Shown: positions 39,992 through 53,459 of the stretch, piece after piece
How positions within the stretch are numbered: position 1 is the stretch's first letter
Layout: each line of letters starts with the position of its first letter
NCBI GenBank assembly: GCA_037039925.1
Contig: JAXRKP010000252.1
Location: forward strand, 208,401 to 272,400
DNA: 64,000 nt
From: Doris montereyensis
Taxonomy: Eukaryota; Mollusca; Gastropoda; Nudibranchia; Dorididae
Direction of reading: 5' to 3'
Program-made: the position numbers and the translations under genes
The notes under the pieces: model-generated
What the model was told of the DNA's origin: nothing
Seen by the model: the letters and a program-made list of their open reading frames with translations, nothing else
The model's database searches: none

Positions 39992-40672
39992 ATTATACAC
40001 TCAAACCTCAGCCTACAGCCCCCCCCCCCCCCCGGTATACCACCAGCTTTTCACACCTTTGTACGTATTTGATAATATACAAACAAACCAAAAAACCCTC
40101 ATTATACAGTAGTCTCTACCAAATTGCACGCCGCCAAAATGCACGGTTCCTCATAAAGTACGAACATGTTATCGAATTTTACAACGCTAAATACCCCCTC
40201 AAAATGCAACAACGGCTTGCCTGACTTTGTCAAAATGCAACAGGTTTTCGTAAGTCCGTCCTCAAATTTGTTGCATTTAAAGTTACAGAGTCAATTCATG
40301 TGAAAAATAAACTTGATAATCTCTTCCATTTTGAGTTAAAGGTGTTTCTGTCGATGTTCTTTCTCTCTGTTTAGACTACATATTAAAAAGAGACCGGGTG
40401 ATCATAACTACTATTACTATCATATAAATATAACAATACATGTACATTTGTACTACAATAACCTTTTCACAAGCAGTAGGCCTACATTATCTCGTCAAAT
40501 GTCAGTGATAGTTTTACTTCTACTCGATTAGCCAAAAATTGATCCCCTGTCTCATTGAAATAATGTACTGAAGCAAAAAAGAAGTGTTTTCGTTATAACG
40601 CCATTCCTTTTTCTAACACCAAGTTACCACTGACACAATAGTTGGTAATATAACGAGGTTTGAGTATAAGTA
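39992..40672. mobile_element. TA-flanked MITE / pogo-like element
   Basis: Left end TATACACTCAAACCTCAGC and right end (complement) TATACTCAAACCTCGTTATA form a terminal inverted repeat next to TA. Inside, ACAGTAGTCTC-TACCAAATTGCACG at 40105 resembles 54461-54545. A C-run lies at 40019-40034. No transposase frame is present. Confidence 0.5.
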
Positions 40673-40967
40673 TGTATGATGTCTCAATTTCAATAACTGC
40701 ATAAGCTACCAGTTGTGATCTATTAAATCCATCAATAGCAATGGAAGTGAGTAAAGGCATCGACCTGTCATTCAAACAATAAGTTGCATGAAGGCAAATA
40801 TTATACTCTGGAAAATTTTCAAAAGTCTCTTTTATTGTGGAGGTTTGAATCAAAACATATTGCAGTTCCTCTTCCTTGTTGTTAATGGTCATGCCAGGCT
40901 CATTATGCCGCATGGCCTCCAACTTCATGAAAACAATCTGGGTGTCATTGAGTTGAGAATTTTTTTC
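40673..40967 (-). CDS. ZSWIM1/3-like exon, RNase H-like (MULE-derived) part
   Basis: After the acceptor TTTTGTTCCTCAG the minus-strand frame reads EKNSQLNDTQIVFMKLEAM, PGMTINNKEEELQYVLIQTS and ENFPEYNICLHATYCLNDRS, then MPLLTSIAIDGFNRSQLVAY. This matches the start of the transposase-derived domain of ZSWIM1/ZSWIM3-like proteins (NDT-x-x-V, QTS-x-MK, FPE-x-x-x-x-DATY, MPL). The expected Asp of DATY is His here. The conserved text stops at about 40680, at the edge of the MITE-like element, and the downstream open frame to 40593 is element sequence. The piece is probably truncated; it pairs with exons at 44199 and 44953. Confidence 0.6.
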
Positions 40968-42300
40968 CTGAGGAACAAAAGAATTTTGTTTTTCACAATC
41001 AGTTTTCCTTCGGGAAAAGTATGGTTAACAGTTTTCTTGATAAACATTTAAACAATGATATAGAATAAGATTAAAATGACGTGTGCCAGCTCTGAACCAA
41101 CGCATTAGGGAGGTCACTTATACATTTAGTGTTGGGGTTTTATTTCTCATTTTTTGTTTTTAGCTTGTATATAGATGAAGTGAAGGATAACAAAAGTAAG
41201 AATGCCAACTTGCATCAAGTGCATTTTCATGAACCTGAGTTAATTTGATCTGAATCATAAGGTGCCCCCCCCTCCCAGACATAATGGATATTTGCATAAA
41301 TTATCGCTTTATGAATGTTCTTTAAAGTTGTGAAGGGATAGTGGAGGCAATATTGGAGGTTGTATTATGTTATTGAGCCGGAGTAACTTTAATCTATTAC
41401 TATTCAAGGGAGGTCACTCGTGTAACGTAACATGCTGTCAGTAAAATATTTCTTGTGCATACACTACTTGAAATAACTAAATTTCAAACATACTTTTAGG
41501 TTCTGAAATAATTTTTCTTGCATTTCATATTATTGCTGCTGTGATATTGATAATGATAAAATTTGATAACTCCAAATGACTATTTTTTCAGGAGAAGAAA
41601 AGCGCTGATTTATGACAAGCAAGAACAATGTCAGTTAAAATCTTTTCCTATTAGTAATTTCTTAATTATCCTTATACTTAATTATATTGTTAAAATTGAC
41701 ATAGAATAAACAATTCTTCTGTATCTGTAGAATAAGCAATTCATCTGTATCTGTCAACTTTACAGTTTTGAGTAAAGTTTTTCACAACGCAACAAGGTCG
41801 GATAACAAGGGCCGGTGATTGTCTCGTTTCATCGTGACTATGATTGAACAATGTGTGGACTTTTCCGATAATATTAGCCTTACTTAGTATTTGCCCCCTA
41901 ACATCATGGAAAGGATGGAGTTGGATTTGGTAAGGATTCTTTTTTTCTCTCTCGCCTTTTTGTTTTTGTTGTTATGTTTTGTTGTGATTTCTACTTTATC
42001 TTTACATTTTTCTCGGATTTTTCATTTTTCGCTTGTGCAATGTTTCTACTTTTTAAAAAAAACGTTTTGTTGTTTTTGGGGGAAGGTTGTTGTTTAAGCT
42101 TAAAATTCAATCTTTGAAATTTGTCAACATTCGTTTTTTGTTGTTTTGGTTAAGCTTAAGATTCAACCTTTGAAATTTTAGCAAAATCGATAGGAAAACT
42201 TACGATATGCCGTGTAGTGAATAGTGAATGAGAGACTTCTTTTCATAAAAAAAAGACTTATTCTATTGATGGTAAGAAAAGAAAATGTCCAGCACAAACA
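40968..42300. other. Anonymous intronic stretch
   Basis: No gene recognised. Contains only AT-rich sequence and a short duplication (TAAGCTTAAAATTCAATCTTTGAAATTT at about 42096 and 42151, one or two mismatches). Confidence 0.45.
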
Positions 42301-42302
42301 CA

Positions 42303-42942
<640 letters not shown>

Positions 42943-43261
42943 GATCAAAGGCCTTGTTCCTTGGGCATCTTTTAAAAAGATGTTTGCCTGGAAGGTCAGA
43001 AAGAAATGAATTTCTTACCATAAATCACTGAATAGTAAAATGTTTATTTGTATAACAAACCCATGACTTCATAAACATTTCCTTGTCCAATTTCTGCGGC
43101 TATGCTGCAAAGCATTAAGGTCACATTTCTTACTAATAGGATTACTCAATACATGTTTTTTTGTGTGCTTTTTTAGGTCTCTTTAAATGACCACAACTTG
43201 CAAAATAGGCCTTGCACAGATTGTCTCTGTGATTTTGATTTGATAGTGGGACGAAGATATA

Positions 43262-43415
43262 AAAAAAAAGTACTAAAGCAAAGACATCTAACCTTCATAG
43301 AAGGAAACAAAAAATGTCAGGACATAGTAGCCTGAGAAAGATCACTTCAGGTATCTAAACCCATACACCAGAAAGGAGAATAGGACCTGACTAGGAAAGG
43401 AAGAAAGAATTTTGA
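43262..43415 (+). mobile_element. LINE family B, 3' end, copy 4
   Basis: Reads GTACTAAAGCAAAGACATCT, encoding RHLTFIEGNKKCQD, then the family 3' end with GGAAAGGAAGAAAGAA. Severely 5'-truncated. Confidence 0.75.
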
Positions 43416-43419
43416 TTTG

Positions 43420-43620
43420 ATGTGATTTTACCCACATCCACAACTAAAGTGATCTCCGGGGTTTTTTGCAGGATTTCAAATTTTGACCGGAATGCCTTGT
43501 AAACAGCCAAGAGATATTTAACATGCACAGAGTGTTGTGATCTGCACATGAGATCTCTTTTCTATCGTCCATCTCCAATGGGACTAAGTGTCAATCCACT
43601 TACATAAACAATTCCCCCTA
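43420..43620 (-). mobile_element. SINE family B, copy 4, 3' body only
   Basis: Read in complement it contains the family body from GATTGACACTTAGTCCCATT to the end CACTTTAGTTGTGGATGTGG and an AAATCACATCAAATC tail. It starts in TTTTGATTTGATGTGATTTT directly after LINE B copy 4. The tRNA-like head is absent. Confidence 0.78.
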
Positions 43621-43629
43621 TTTCTGAAA

Positions 43630-44045
43630 TAGCCAAAAATGTCTTTTTTCAATTTCATCAGCTAGTTCTAACCCTTTTCCATATATTGGCCTAATATTCC
43701 ATGTTCCGAAAATCACAGTCCTTGTTCGTTTCCATGGTCGTCTTCGAGGTCAATTTGGGTATCATAATATATATGGTTCTTTGAATCATTTAGTTTTTGG
43801 GTAAGCAGGTGATTAACCCATTGTACCTTAGGTAGATGGTGGGGCTGCCACCTTGTGGACCCCTACCGAACCTCGATTGTGATTTTCTGTTGGGGTTAAC
43901 TCCCTTTGCTTTAGTCAACCAAGACCAGCGTCCAGCGAGCAAGGCAGCAGGGTATGATTTATTTTCTGGGTTAACTACCTTAGCCTTTGGTCATCCAAGA
44001 CCCTCCTGTAAGGCAGCAAGAGACTCATGAAGGACAGTGACGCCT
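43630..44045 (-). pseudogene. LINE endonuclease N-terminal fragment
   Basis: Minus-strand text from about 43735 reads FGTWNIRPIYGKGLELADE-like residues (observed GNM/NIRPIYGKGLELADEIEK across a frame change), the usual start of a LINE apurinic-like endonuclease (TWNVR-x-L..GK..EL..E). Upstream, 43836-44030 holds two imperfect copies of GGGTTAAC-x-CCTTxGCTTTxGTCA, perhaps from the same element's 5' region. Confidence 0.45.
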
Positions 44046-44198
44046 AGTCCCGGCAGGCGATTCACATGAGTGCGAAAAGGTAAGAGTGCAAATGTACGAC
44101 GCCAGCAGTTCAAGTAATGAAATTGTGAATTGATCTTTTCGGACATTTTGGTATTATTTGCCTAATGATAAAATTCAGGGTAAAGAAATGATACTCAC

Positions 44199-44305
44199 TA
44201 ATGTCGTCTTTATGATATTCGTCCAGTATGGTGACACCAATTTTTCTTTTCTCTTTTCTGTCCAAGCTTGCCTGGATTCTTGCTCGACAGCGTTCTCTGC
44301 ATGAC
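44199..44305 (-). CDS. ZSWIM1/3-like exon 2 (FAR1-like part)
   Basis: Minus strand, between TTTTCCCAATAAG and the donor GTGAGT (44198-44193). The frame reads SCRERCRARIQASLDRKEK, then VTILDEYHKDDI. The pattern (Cys/Arg-rich, then a strand ending in Y/EH-x-H-x-x-S) fits the second half of a FAR1-like DNA-binding domain found at the N-terminus of ZSWIM3-like proteins. The phase does not join exon 1 directly (exon 1 ends in phase 0, this frame needs phase 2), so an indel or a missing exon is implied. Confidence 0.45.
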
Positions 44306-44952
44306 CTTATTGGGAAAATTATGAAACATTCATGACAATTTAGAATCACATAATAATAATACATATAGATATGTAGACATCTGAATTTTGATGTAGTGTA
44401 AGTCTCCAACGCTCCACACCGGTGTATTGGCATCTGTATGCACAGTAAATGTACCAGTCATTACTGAATCGTTATAAAACAATCATTTTTTTTACAAGAC
44501 TTGAGGCAAATTATGCGAAGGGGGAAACAAAAAAATGGATCTTTAAGAAATTGCAACATATGAAGATTGATGGTACGAGCTAATTGTAGAATTGGATCTA
44601 GTTCTAATTTGACTTGAGATCAAGAAGATATTATAAAATAAAAACTTAAAGAATTTACAAGTATGCCCTTAAAATGCATTCTAGATATCAAAAGCTCTAC
44701 CTCAAATTCATAAAATTCACAAAACTTCAACTAGGATCTAGAGAATTCTAGAGCTGCTCTCTAAATATAGATTTAGGCTACAACTCCTGGGGCTCACATC
44801 ACAAAGCAATCACAATCACCTCTACTCACAGCACAAATCAATCAACTCTAGGGATATGACTTCTGATCCTATCCATACGGGCTCATAGTCTTAACTTGCT
44901 GCAAAATTAATAAAGATACAAATCTGAATCTAGAGTTTGATAATCTACTTAC

Positions 44953-45189
44953 CTTCATGTCTCTGACAAGGTGTCCCTTAGGCTGATATGCCACTCGATG
45001 GCTGCACTGGAGTGATTTATAAAAATGAAGCAGTCTCGGGATATGGTTTTCATTTGTTGATATGCGTCTCAACCTTTTTGAGGATGCTTTCACCAAAAGT
45101 TGGTGCGTTTTATCTATGTACTTTTGTACCGCATCTTCAATATATTTCCATGAAGAAAATTGATCGTAATGTTTCAGATTACCCGCCAT
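44953..45189 (-). CDS. ZSWIM1/3-like first coding exon
   Basis: ATG at 45189-45187 in a strong context (GTTCACCATGGCG). The 79-codon exon MAGNLKHYDQFSSWKYIED...GHLVRDMK ends at the perfect donor AAG|GTAAGT (44952-44947). It reads like the FAR1-like N-terminus of ZSWIM3-type, transposase-derived proteins: F-x-SW-x-x-x-E, Y-x-x-x-T, K-x-SS-x-R-x, then HFYKSLQCSHR. Together with 44199-44305 and 40673-40967 it suggests one gene on the minus strand, nested in the PRDM9-like intron and on the same strand. Product would be a nuclear, transposon-derived protein of unknown role. No TATA box was identified. Confidence 0.55.
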
Positions 45190-45935
45190 GGTGAACGACT
45201 TTCTTGAAACTGAAAAACTGGTAGGCCTCCTAGAGGATAAAGGCAAATACATAAGCACGATTTGCGAATGCACGACAGCCGGCACGATTTATACTGTGGG
45301 AATTATGGACAGCGTGAGTCATGACCTCTATTTTTTAGGAAGAAAATGGACAAAACGGGCCCATCCCGCAATGATATATTATTATAATCTTTTAAAAGTT
45401 CCTGTATCCAGATGGTGATTCTGAACACTCCTAAAATTTAAATGAGTTTTTCCTTGAAGCATTTCCGACAATCCTGAAAATTTCTTCAACTAAGTTTTGT
45501 TCACAGACGGACAAACAACCGTGACTTGATAAGGTTTAAATGGTGTGATAACAGTTTGTGATACATCCATGGACTTTGTAACATGTTAAACTATGTGTTG
45601 TTTGTGACTTGAAGTGCTGCAGCCAGGGATGTTATCTTCAAAATGGCCATCCATGACATCATTGAAATCAGCTTCATTATAAACATAAAATTACTACAGA
45701 TTTGATTTTGATTGCACTTGGCTTACACTGAGATATCCCTATCATTCTTTTTTCAGAGAGGAAAGCCATTTCTTTCTTCAATTATTTTTTTTTTGCTCTC
45801 ATGGTGTGGTGAGAGTTCTCTCGTTGGTTTTTGCTTTTTCTGAGCATTGTTTGCCTATATTTTCTTTCTGTCTCATGTTTTGTTTTGGGTATTTTGTTTG
45901 TTTGTTTGTTTGTTTGTTTTTTGTAAATTTGTTTC
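45190..45935. other. Anonymous region upstream of the ZSWIM-like start
   Basis: No conserved coding text on either strand. The upstream promoter of the ZSWIM-like gene would lie at the left edge. A (GTTT)n run lies at 45896-45920. Confidence 0.45.
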
Positions 45936-45937
45936 AG

Positions 45938-46641
<704 letters not shown>

Positions 46642-46668
46642 AAACATGCAACTTTTAGAGATAATCAC

Positions 46669-46786
46669 CATTCACACTCATGGTTTGAGCATCATCATCT
46701 TTTCTGCATTCAGTTTGTCTTGACCTTGCTCTATGTTGTTGAATCGAAATGCCCAAATCCTTGGCATAGCTGTCTCCATAATATAC
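46669..46786 (-). CDS. PRDM9: PRDM9-like exon SET-c (end of PR/SET domain)
   Basis: After the acceptor CACTTAACAG (AG 46788-46787) the exon begins VYYGDSYAKDLGI, the direct counterpart of VWYGDEYGQELGI that closes the PRDM9 SET domain, followed by a basic/acidic tail ending CRKDDDAQTM. It starts in phase 0 as SET-b requires. Two GT donors (after 46678 and after 46669) both end in phase 1, which is the phase of the finger exon. Intron to the next exon is about 18.1 kb and begins next to a (GA)n tract. Confidence 0.9.
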
Positions 46787-46984
46787 CTGTTAAGTGGCAC
46801 AAAGACAATTGAATTTGACATTGTTTTTTTCTTTTCCTTAATTTTTTTCTTTTTTCTTGTCTTTTTAAAAGATCTTTTTTTACCAAGGTACAAATCTCCA
46901 AAATACATATTTGAAATTTCACATAAAATGCAAAAATGACATAAAATATTACTACAGTACACTTCCATGACATCAACTGCTAGT

Positions 46985-47125
46985 TTCATAGGAATTTACC
47001 TTATCGATTATATGCAGTGATCTCAGGGTAAATTACATAATAGGAAACAACAGGATGAAAGATAAGTGAAAGAGTGAAAGAAAAGAAGCGGGACCTACCA
47101 GTAGTCCCCGCCAACTTTAGGTCGA
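46985..47125 (+). repeat. Dispersed repeat family C, copy 3
   Basis: Reads GGAATTTACC, GCAGTGATCTCAGGGTAAATT, GAAACAACAGGATGAAAGAT, AAGTGAAAGAGTGAAAG and GGGACCTACCAGTAGTCCCC. Confidence 0.75.
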
Positions 47126-48065
47126 CCAGGGGTGGGAGGGGGATGAGTTCATAAGAGAAAGCAGCCACAAGCTGCACAATATGAATAAAGACAGACAAGC
47201 CCTTTTAATGCCAGGTTTTAAAAGTGACATTCCCACCACCTTAACTTAAGCAGGTGGGAAAAAACTGATGAGAGGTTGCCTCGCCTATTTTTTCAAACAA
47301 AATGTGTCCTGATAACACTTGGCCAGATTGACGTCATGCACAATATGGGAAACACAGGCAAATATTTCATAGAAGATTATGCTGTGCACATTACACAACT
47401 CTAAACAGTTGATGGTGTAGTTGTGGCCACCAACGAAGAGGACAACTAGGTTTGTCTTTTTCTTCACAAAAAGAATCGATAAGATATATCTGTGAACCAA
47501 ATCAGATAAAGGGCCGAGTTTACAATCCTACCATTAATTTGGTCATTTTGCACAAAAGCCATCTCTACGGCTGTATGGAGGCAGCCTTTTCTGGGGTAGA
47601 TAGTTGATGGTAGCATAAATTTACCTGCTGATTATATGCAACAATTATAGTGTGATTTTAAAGCAGAATCACAATCAGAATCAGAATCCATTATTTGCCT
47701 CTGAACAAAGAAATGTGGAATGGTCATGGTGACATCCAAACATAAAAAAACAACAGCAAAAAACAAACCCAGAACAAAAACAAACAAAACCAAACAAAAC
47801 AGGAGTAATTGTACATTAATAGCAATAAAATTCAAAGCATGCAACCTTGTGCAGGTGCACTTAATAGATCAAACATATCACAGTTCAACAATTAGCATTG
47901 TGTCCATTTAATTAAAACAAACTTGAAAATTAAAATCAAATGTGCTTCATTCCAGTTGGTGTCCGGACCTTTTTGAAAGAGGGACACTGGCAAAATCATT
48001 TCATCAGTGTTGAACATTCCGTTGGCAGATTTCAACAAATAAGGTCATTGAAATAAAACGTTCCC
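47126..48065. other. Anonymous intronic stretch
   Basis: No conserved coding text recognised. The minus-strand open frame at 47500-47285 (LVVLFVGGHNYTINCLELCN) has normal composition but no known motif. Contains an A/C-rich run at 47740-47800. Confidence 0.4.
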
Positions 48066-48067
48066 TA

Positions 48068-49738
48068 CAATGTGTCAACCAGCAACGCAATGAACCGACA
48101 TTATTCGGTATGATTTGCTGATATCATGTTAACCAAAAATGCAATGAACAGACATTACTTGGTAAGGACTTTCTGATATCGTGTCAACCAACAACGCAAT
48201 GAACCGACATTATTCGGTAGGATTTGCTGATATCGTGTCAATCAACAACGCAATGAACCGACATTATTTGGTTTGATTTGCTGATATCGTGTCAATCAAC
48301 AACACAATGAACTGACATTATTTGGTTTGATTTGCTGATATCATGTTAACAAAAAAATGTAATGAACCGACATTATTTGGTTTGATTTGCTGATATCGTG
48401 TCAACCAACAACGCAATGAACCGACATTATTTCGCTGGCATGCTGATATCGTGTCAACCAACAACGCAATGAACTGACATTATTTTGCTGGACTTGCTGA
48501 TATCGTGTCAACCAACAACACAATGAATCAATATTAGTTGGTTGGACTTGCTGATATCACATCAACCAACAACGCAATGAACCGACATTCTTCGGTTAAA
48601 CTTGCTGACATCATGTCAACCAAAAATGCAATGAACCAACATTATTCGGTTGGACTTGCTAATACCACATCAACCAACAGCGCAATGAACCGACAACATT
48701 TGGTTTGACTTACTGATATCACATCAACCAACAACGCAATGAACCGACAACATTTGGTTTGACTTACTGATATCACATCAACCAACAGCGCAATGAACCG
48801 ACAACATTTGGTTTGACTTACTGATATCACATCAACCAACAGCGCAATGAACCGACAACATTTGGTTTGACTTACTGATATCACATCAACCAACAGCGCA
48901 ATGAACCGACAACATTTGGTTTGACTTACTGATATCACATCAACCAACAATGCAATGAACCGACAACATTTGGTTTGACTTACTGATATCACATCAACCA
49001 ACAGCGCAATGAACCGACAACATTTGGTTTGACTTACTGATATCACATCAACCAACAACGCAATGAACAGACATTATTTGGTTTGATTTGCTGATATCAC
49101 ATCAACCAACAACGCAATGAACCGACATTATTTGGTTTGATTTGCTGATATCACATCAACCAACAACGCAATGAACCGACATTATTTGGTTTGATTTGCT
49201 GATATCACATCAACAAACAACGCAATGAACCGACATTATTGGTAGGACTTGCTGATACCGTGTCAACCAACAACGCAATGAACCGACATTATTTGGTTTG
49301 ATTTGTTGATATCACATCAACCAACAACGCAATGAACCGACATTATTTGGTAGGACTTGCTGATACCGTGTCAACCAACAACGCAATGAACCGACATTGT
49401 TTGGTTTGACTTGCTGATATCACATCAACCAACAACGCAATGAACCAACATTATTTGGTTTGACTTACTGATATCACATCAACCAACAATGCAATGAACC
49501 AACATTATTCTGTTAGACTTGCTGATACCATGTCAACCAACAATGCAATGAACCAACATTATTTGATTGAACCGACATTATTTAGTTTAACTTGTTGATA
49601 TCACATAAACCAACAATGCAGTGAACCAACATTATTCGGTTAGACTTGCTGATACCATGTCAACCAGCAATGAACCAACATTATTTGATTGAACCGAAAT
49701 TATTTGGTTGGACCAACAAGGCAAGTTGAACATATTTC
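48068..49738. repeat. 54-bp minisatellite, about 31 copies
   Basis: The unit ACATCAACCAACAACGCAAT continues GAACCGACATTATTTGGTTT and GACTTGCTGATATC. 54 bp is 18 codons, and the homogeneous central part is open on the minus strand (49058-48642; repeated LVDVISVSQTKCCRFIAL). Outer copies are more diverged (ATCGTGTC, ACCGTGTC variants), as expected when the centre is exchanged most often. It lies within the intron between SET-b and SET-c. Confidence 0.95.
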
Positions 49739-49797
49739 TCCTCAGGTTTCAAAAACTGAATTTAAACGATTTAATTCATTTTTTCCTATTTTCGTGT

Positions 49798-49925
49798 AGG
49801 TGGTTGGTGGCTGCGGCTGGTAGGTCCTTTTTCTGTCCTTTTACTCTTTCACTTATCTTTTATCTTGCTGCTTCCTCTTAATTCACCCTGAGATCTCTAC
49901 AATGGTGGACAAGGGTAAATTTCAA
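49798..49925 (-). repeat. Dispersed repeat family C, copy 4
   Basis: Complement reads GGACCTACCAGCCGCAGCCA at one end and AAGAGTAAAAGGA, AAGATAAGTGAAAG, AGGAAGCAGCAAGATAAAAG and CTCAGGGTGAATTAAG. GTGGACAAGGGTAAATTTCA ends it. Confidence 0.75.
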
Positions 49926-50178
49926 TTAAACAAACTTCCTTTTCCCCGTCTTTAAACATATATCAATATCCTTGTTATTTTTTCTTCCATCAGGAAAATA
50001 TTAGAATACTTGTATCATTTCTTTCTAATGTTTAAAGCAAAACTTAGATACCAAAACATAGCATTTTCATTTCTAGAGGTTGAAAACACTTCTACAGGAA
50101 ATATTGTTCTTTAAAAAAATAACAATAGTACTTTGTCATATACTTAGTAGATCCAGTTAACACAACTATTCTACTTAC

Positions 50179-50358
50179 CAGTAATTCTGCTCCTCTTGGT
50201 ATGGGTTTGTGAGCTCTATAGTAGATCTCTCCTTTGTATTGGTAAGCCGTCAAACACTGCTCATCCTCAGAACGGGCACAGTTGACAAAACGCATCCAGT
50301 TGGAATGAAAAGAGTTTCTGGCATCTATAAAATGGGAGGGTTTGCCGTCTTTATAAAC
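50179..50358 (-). CDS. PRDM9: PRDM9-like exon SET-b (PR/SET core)
   Basis: Exactly 60 codons between the acceptor TTGTGTCAACAG and the donor GTAAGT (50178-50173), phase 0 at both ends. Reads VYKDGKPSHFIDARNSFHSN, WMRFVNCARSEDEQCLTAYQ, YKGEIYYRAHKPIPRGAELL. The conserved PRDM9 core is present: (N)WMR-x-VNCAR, EEQ-like DEQ, AYQY, and the second Tyr of IYYR, equivalent to the Tyr of human QIFYR needed for methyl transfer. No stop or frameshift. This exon alone identifies the PRDM7/9 type of PR/SET domain, since other PRDMs lack catalytic residues here. Confidence 0.95.
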
Positions 50359-50925
50359 CTGTTGACACAAGATAGTATAGTATTCGAGACAGGTGTTTTA
50401 GGGTTCAAGAGAACAAAATTTCCATTCCACAGGGAGTAGAGGGATCGAACAGGATAAAGCATGATGTTCAAATAGCAAATTTATATTTTTGCAATTGAGC
50501 TTTGCGTTCTTGAAGGTAGGCTATGTTTATTGTAATTCAATTGTCTATATCGTGTAAAGGGATAAAACATTCTTATTATCGTAATAGCATTTAGTTAATT
50601 TGTAGTTGTTTACCTGAGACTCAGACTAAATCTTTATTACAAAGTCCTTTTCTCGCCACATAGAGTGGTTGCCTTTGTGCCTCAATGACCATAGAAGCTA
50701 TACCAGCAAGAGCGTAAGAGGTTGAAGTGGTTTTGCATGGGGCTAGCAACCCCACCTTGTAAAAATGATGTTTGATACAAAAACGCAGACATGAGAAAAA
50801 AATGAAATTTTAACTTCAGGAAGGATGCCTTCATATAAAGAATGAACAGGATCAATGTAGCAGAGAAAGCCAGAACCATATGGAAGCTACCTACCCACCG
50901 AGGCTAAAACAATTATCAGAAAATG
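50359..50925. other. Anonymous intronic stretch
   Basis: No element or exon recognised between SET-b and the LINE at 50930. Confidence 0.45.
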
Positions 50926-50929
50926 AAAT

Positions 50930-53455
50930 GTAAGAACCATGCTTGGAACGGGTCAAATCTCACATTTGTAGCATCAGAAATCAGAATGAACCACCACAGC
51001 ACACTTTGGATTGGTGAGTTCAAATGGATTGAATCCAGAGAAAGTCTTACAAGTCTTACAAAATGGGATGTCATTTTGTACTCTGGTCAAAAAGAGGATG
51101 ATACACTAAACACCTATGGAGTAGCCTTGATGTCCAAAATCGTATAAAGAGAGCTAACACAAGATTTCAGAATAATCAATTCTGTGTTTAAAATTTAAAA
51201 CAAGAGAATCAATAAAAATATAATACAAGGGATACACCCTTACAAATGATAAATTGATAGGGATGATGAATAAAAAGAAGAGTTCTATAATAGACTACAG
51301 AGAGTTGTACAAAAAAGTCCTTAACAGGACCTTATCAATGTAATGGGGGAAATAGATGCGCAAGTTGATAAAAACAACAGCAAAGAAAAGAGAAGAAAAA
51401 ACAAGGAATGGCTGAAATGAACAACGATGGAGAACCAGACATCTGCATAAATAACAATACAATCACTGGTGATACTATCTTTCAACACAGTGTATACACA
51501 GAACATCCTGGATATCACCAAAAAATCAGATTGACTGAAGATGGATCTCTAAAATGTTCAGGAGTTCGTTTCAAAATATGTCAGACAAGGATCGGATGTT
51601 GCTGCCTTTTATGATCTTCTAATTGGACATCTAGAACTTAAAACAAAAAAGGGTACTGCACAAAAAAGACATATCATATAGGAAGAAATTTAACAACATG
51701 CACTCTTGAAAGTTACATTATTGGGGGGAAAATGTGAATTTCGAAATAAACCTGCTAACGAGTACTTAATTTTACAAGAGTTAATCAGTTAATGAATGAA
51801 AAAAAATTGTGAATATGAAGTCAAACAATCATTTGCTTTGACATGTGAAGAACTATTTGGCTCGAACAGGAATAAACCTCAGGAGTGGATCTCAACAGAT
51901 TGACTAAAGAAAATCACTAAAGATGAAAAAACAAAAAAGTAGCCATGAATAACAGTCATACTAGAAGAAAGTGCATAAGAAATTTATAATAATGCTAACA
52001 ATGAGGTAATGACAAGAATTTAAGCAGACAGAAAGACATACATATAAAATACATAAATGTAACAATGTTAAGTGATGACACACAGAGAGAGCCAGATTTG
52101 GAAGTTGTGAAAAAAATACTGACCTCCTGTAATCCTAATGATAAAGGACTGTTTGATTTAACTTAGCTTGATTTCGTAATTTGGAAGTTCAACAAAAGAG
52201 GATAGGCAGAAACTGAGTGGGAAAAAGATGAGGATCTGAATCACTTGTCTTCGGTGCTGACCTGTTACGATGCTTCAACCACTGGTAAGACAAGACTTGA
52301 AATTAACAGAGTGAAAACAAAAGGAGGAGAAATGAACTGGTTGAATGGTGGGTACGTTTTATTAACCAAATGAAAATAAGCATCAAGACAAAATTCAATT
52401 ACAAATCAATCACATTCATAAATATCAAATCATGGCAACCAGCAGATGATGAAATAACATCATAAACATTCTTCTAAACATTCTTCTACAACCCTTAAGT
52501 CCACCCTTCCTTAGATGTATTTAAAGCTACAAAGACAGGGATCTGGACCATTAAAGTTCAATAAAATCATGAATAAAGTGTGATAGTGAAGACAGATAAT
52601 CATGATACTGATATCTGTTAAAGACTTTTGTTCGCATGAACCATAGGTACAAATCCTTCAAAGAAAACTCTATCGACTAAGAAATAAAAAAAACAATATT
52701 TAAAGGTGAAGATGTATGGGGTACACCAAAAAAGGAGCCATAACACTATTAAGTAGTGGAAGAATAGCAAGGCCTGACAAAACTGCAAGAAAAGAACTCA
52801 ATGCTGGCATGAACACAGCTGTTGCTGAAATCCTTTTTAACAGCAACTTAAGATAACTTGGGGAACAACTTATGCAAACTGAATGGACAAAAAGATGTCT
52901 GTTTCATGAAAATTTACACTGTCCATCATAGGCGGCGACATCAGGGTAAATTCAGAAGAAAACAAGAGGAAAGAAGTGTGAAAAAGTGAAAAGAAAGAAG
53001 TAAGACCAACGAGTGGTGCCCATGGAAAGAAGAATGGCTCATCAAACTATCATTAATGAAGAGAGGCAATCTCAATGCTTGTTCAAACAATAAAGCCATC
53101 AAACTATTCTCTGTCTCCCATAAAATCTTTTAAAGAATGCTGTTTATAAAAAAGAACGAAAGACGAGGACGACTCAAGAGACCAGCTAGCTGGCTTTCGC
53201 AACAACTGATCTTGCTTGGAGGAGGCAGTGACACCACAATAGTAGAACAGATACTAGAGTGGAACACGTCATTATATGGTTACCTTATCGATATTGATTA
53301 TGAGAAAGTCTTTGACAGTATTAGTGAGAAATTCCTTAGCCTGACACCACCAATGAAAACTTGAGTCAAAGTGGTTGAAATAAAGCTAGCTGTCATCAGT
53401 TTCAGATCAATGTTTTTGCAGCAGTAAGGGAAAAAAATCTCTACTTTGAAACCAT
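50930..53455 (+). mobile_element. RTE-like LINE, endonuclease to RT palm, decayed
   Basis: Plus-strand remnant in the intron between SET-a and SET-b. Text in order: IGEFKWIESRE (51010), YSGQKEDDTLNTYGVALM (51090), EEFYNRLQRVVQKSP (51280), INVMGEIDAQVDKNN (51335), LLIGHLELKTKK (51620); then after family C repeat copy 5 the RT start RGNLNACS-NN, KLFSVPHKIFKRML (53100), EQILEWNTSLYGYLIDIDYEKVFDS (53245; motif split here into EQILEWNTSLY and IDIDYEKVFDS). It resembles the RTE element at 14.6-21.5 kb but is older, with many stops. It is antisense to the host gene. Confidence 0.8.
52912..53032 (+). repeat. Dispersed repeat family C, copy 5
   Basis: Reads TTTACACTGTCCATCATAGG, GACATCAGGGTAAATTCAGA, AACAAGAGGAAAGAAGTGTG and AAAAAGTGAAAAGAAAGAAG. 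It separates the pre-RT and RT parts of the LINE, so it inserted after it. Confidence 0.65.
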
Positions 53456-53459
53456 TTTC

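Noticed and set aside
43836..44030. 64-codon plus-strand open frame (MVGLPPCGPLPNLDC) as a small gene
   Set aside because: Overlaps an internally duplicated segment that looks like LINE 5' sequence; no other support.
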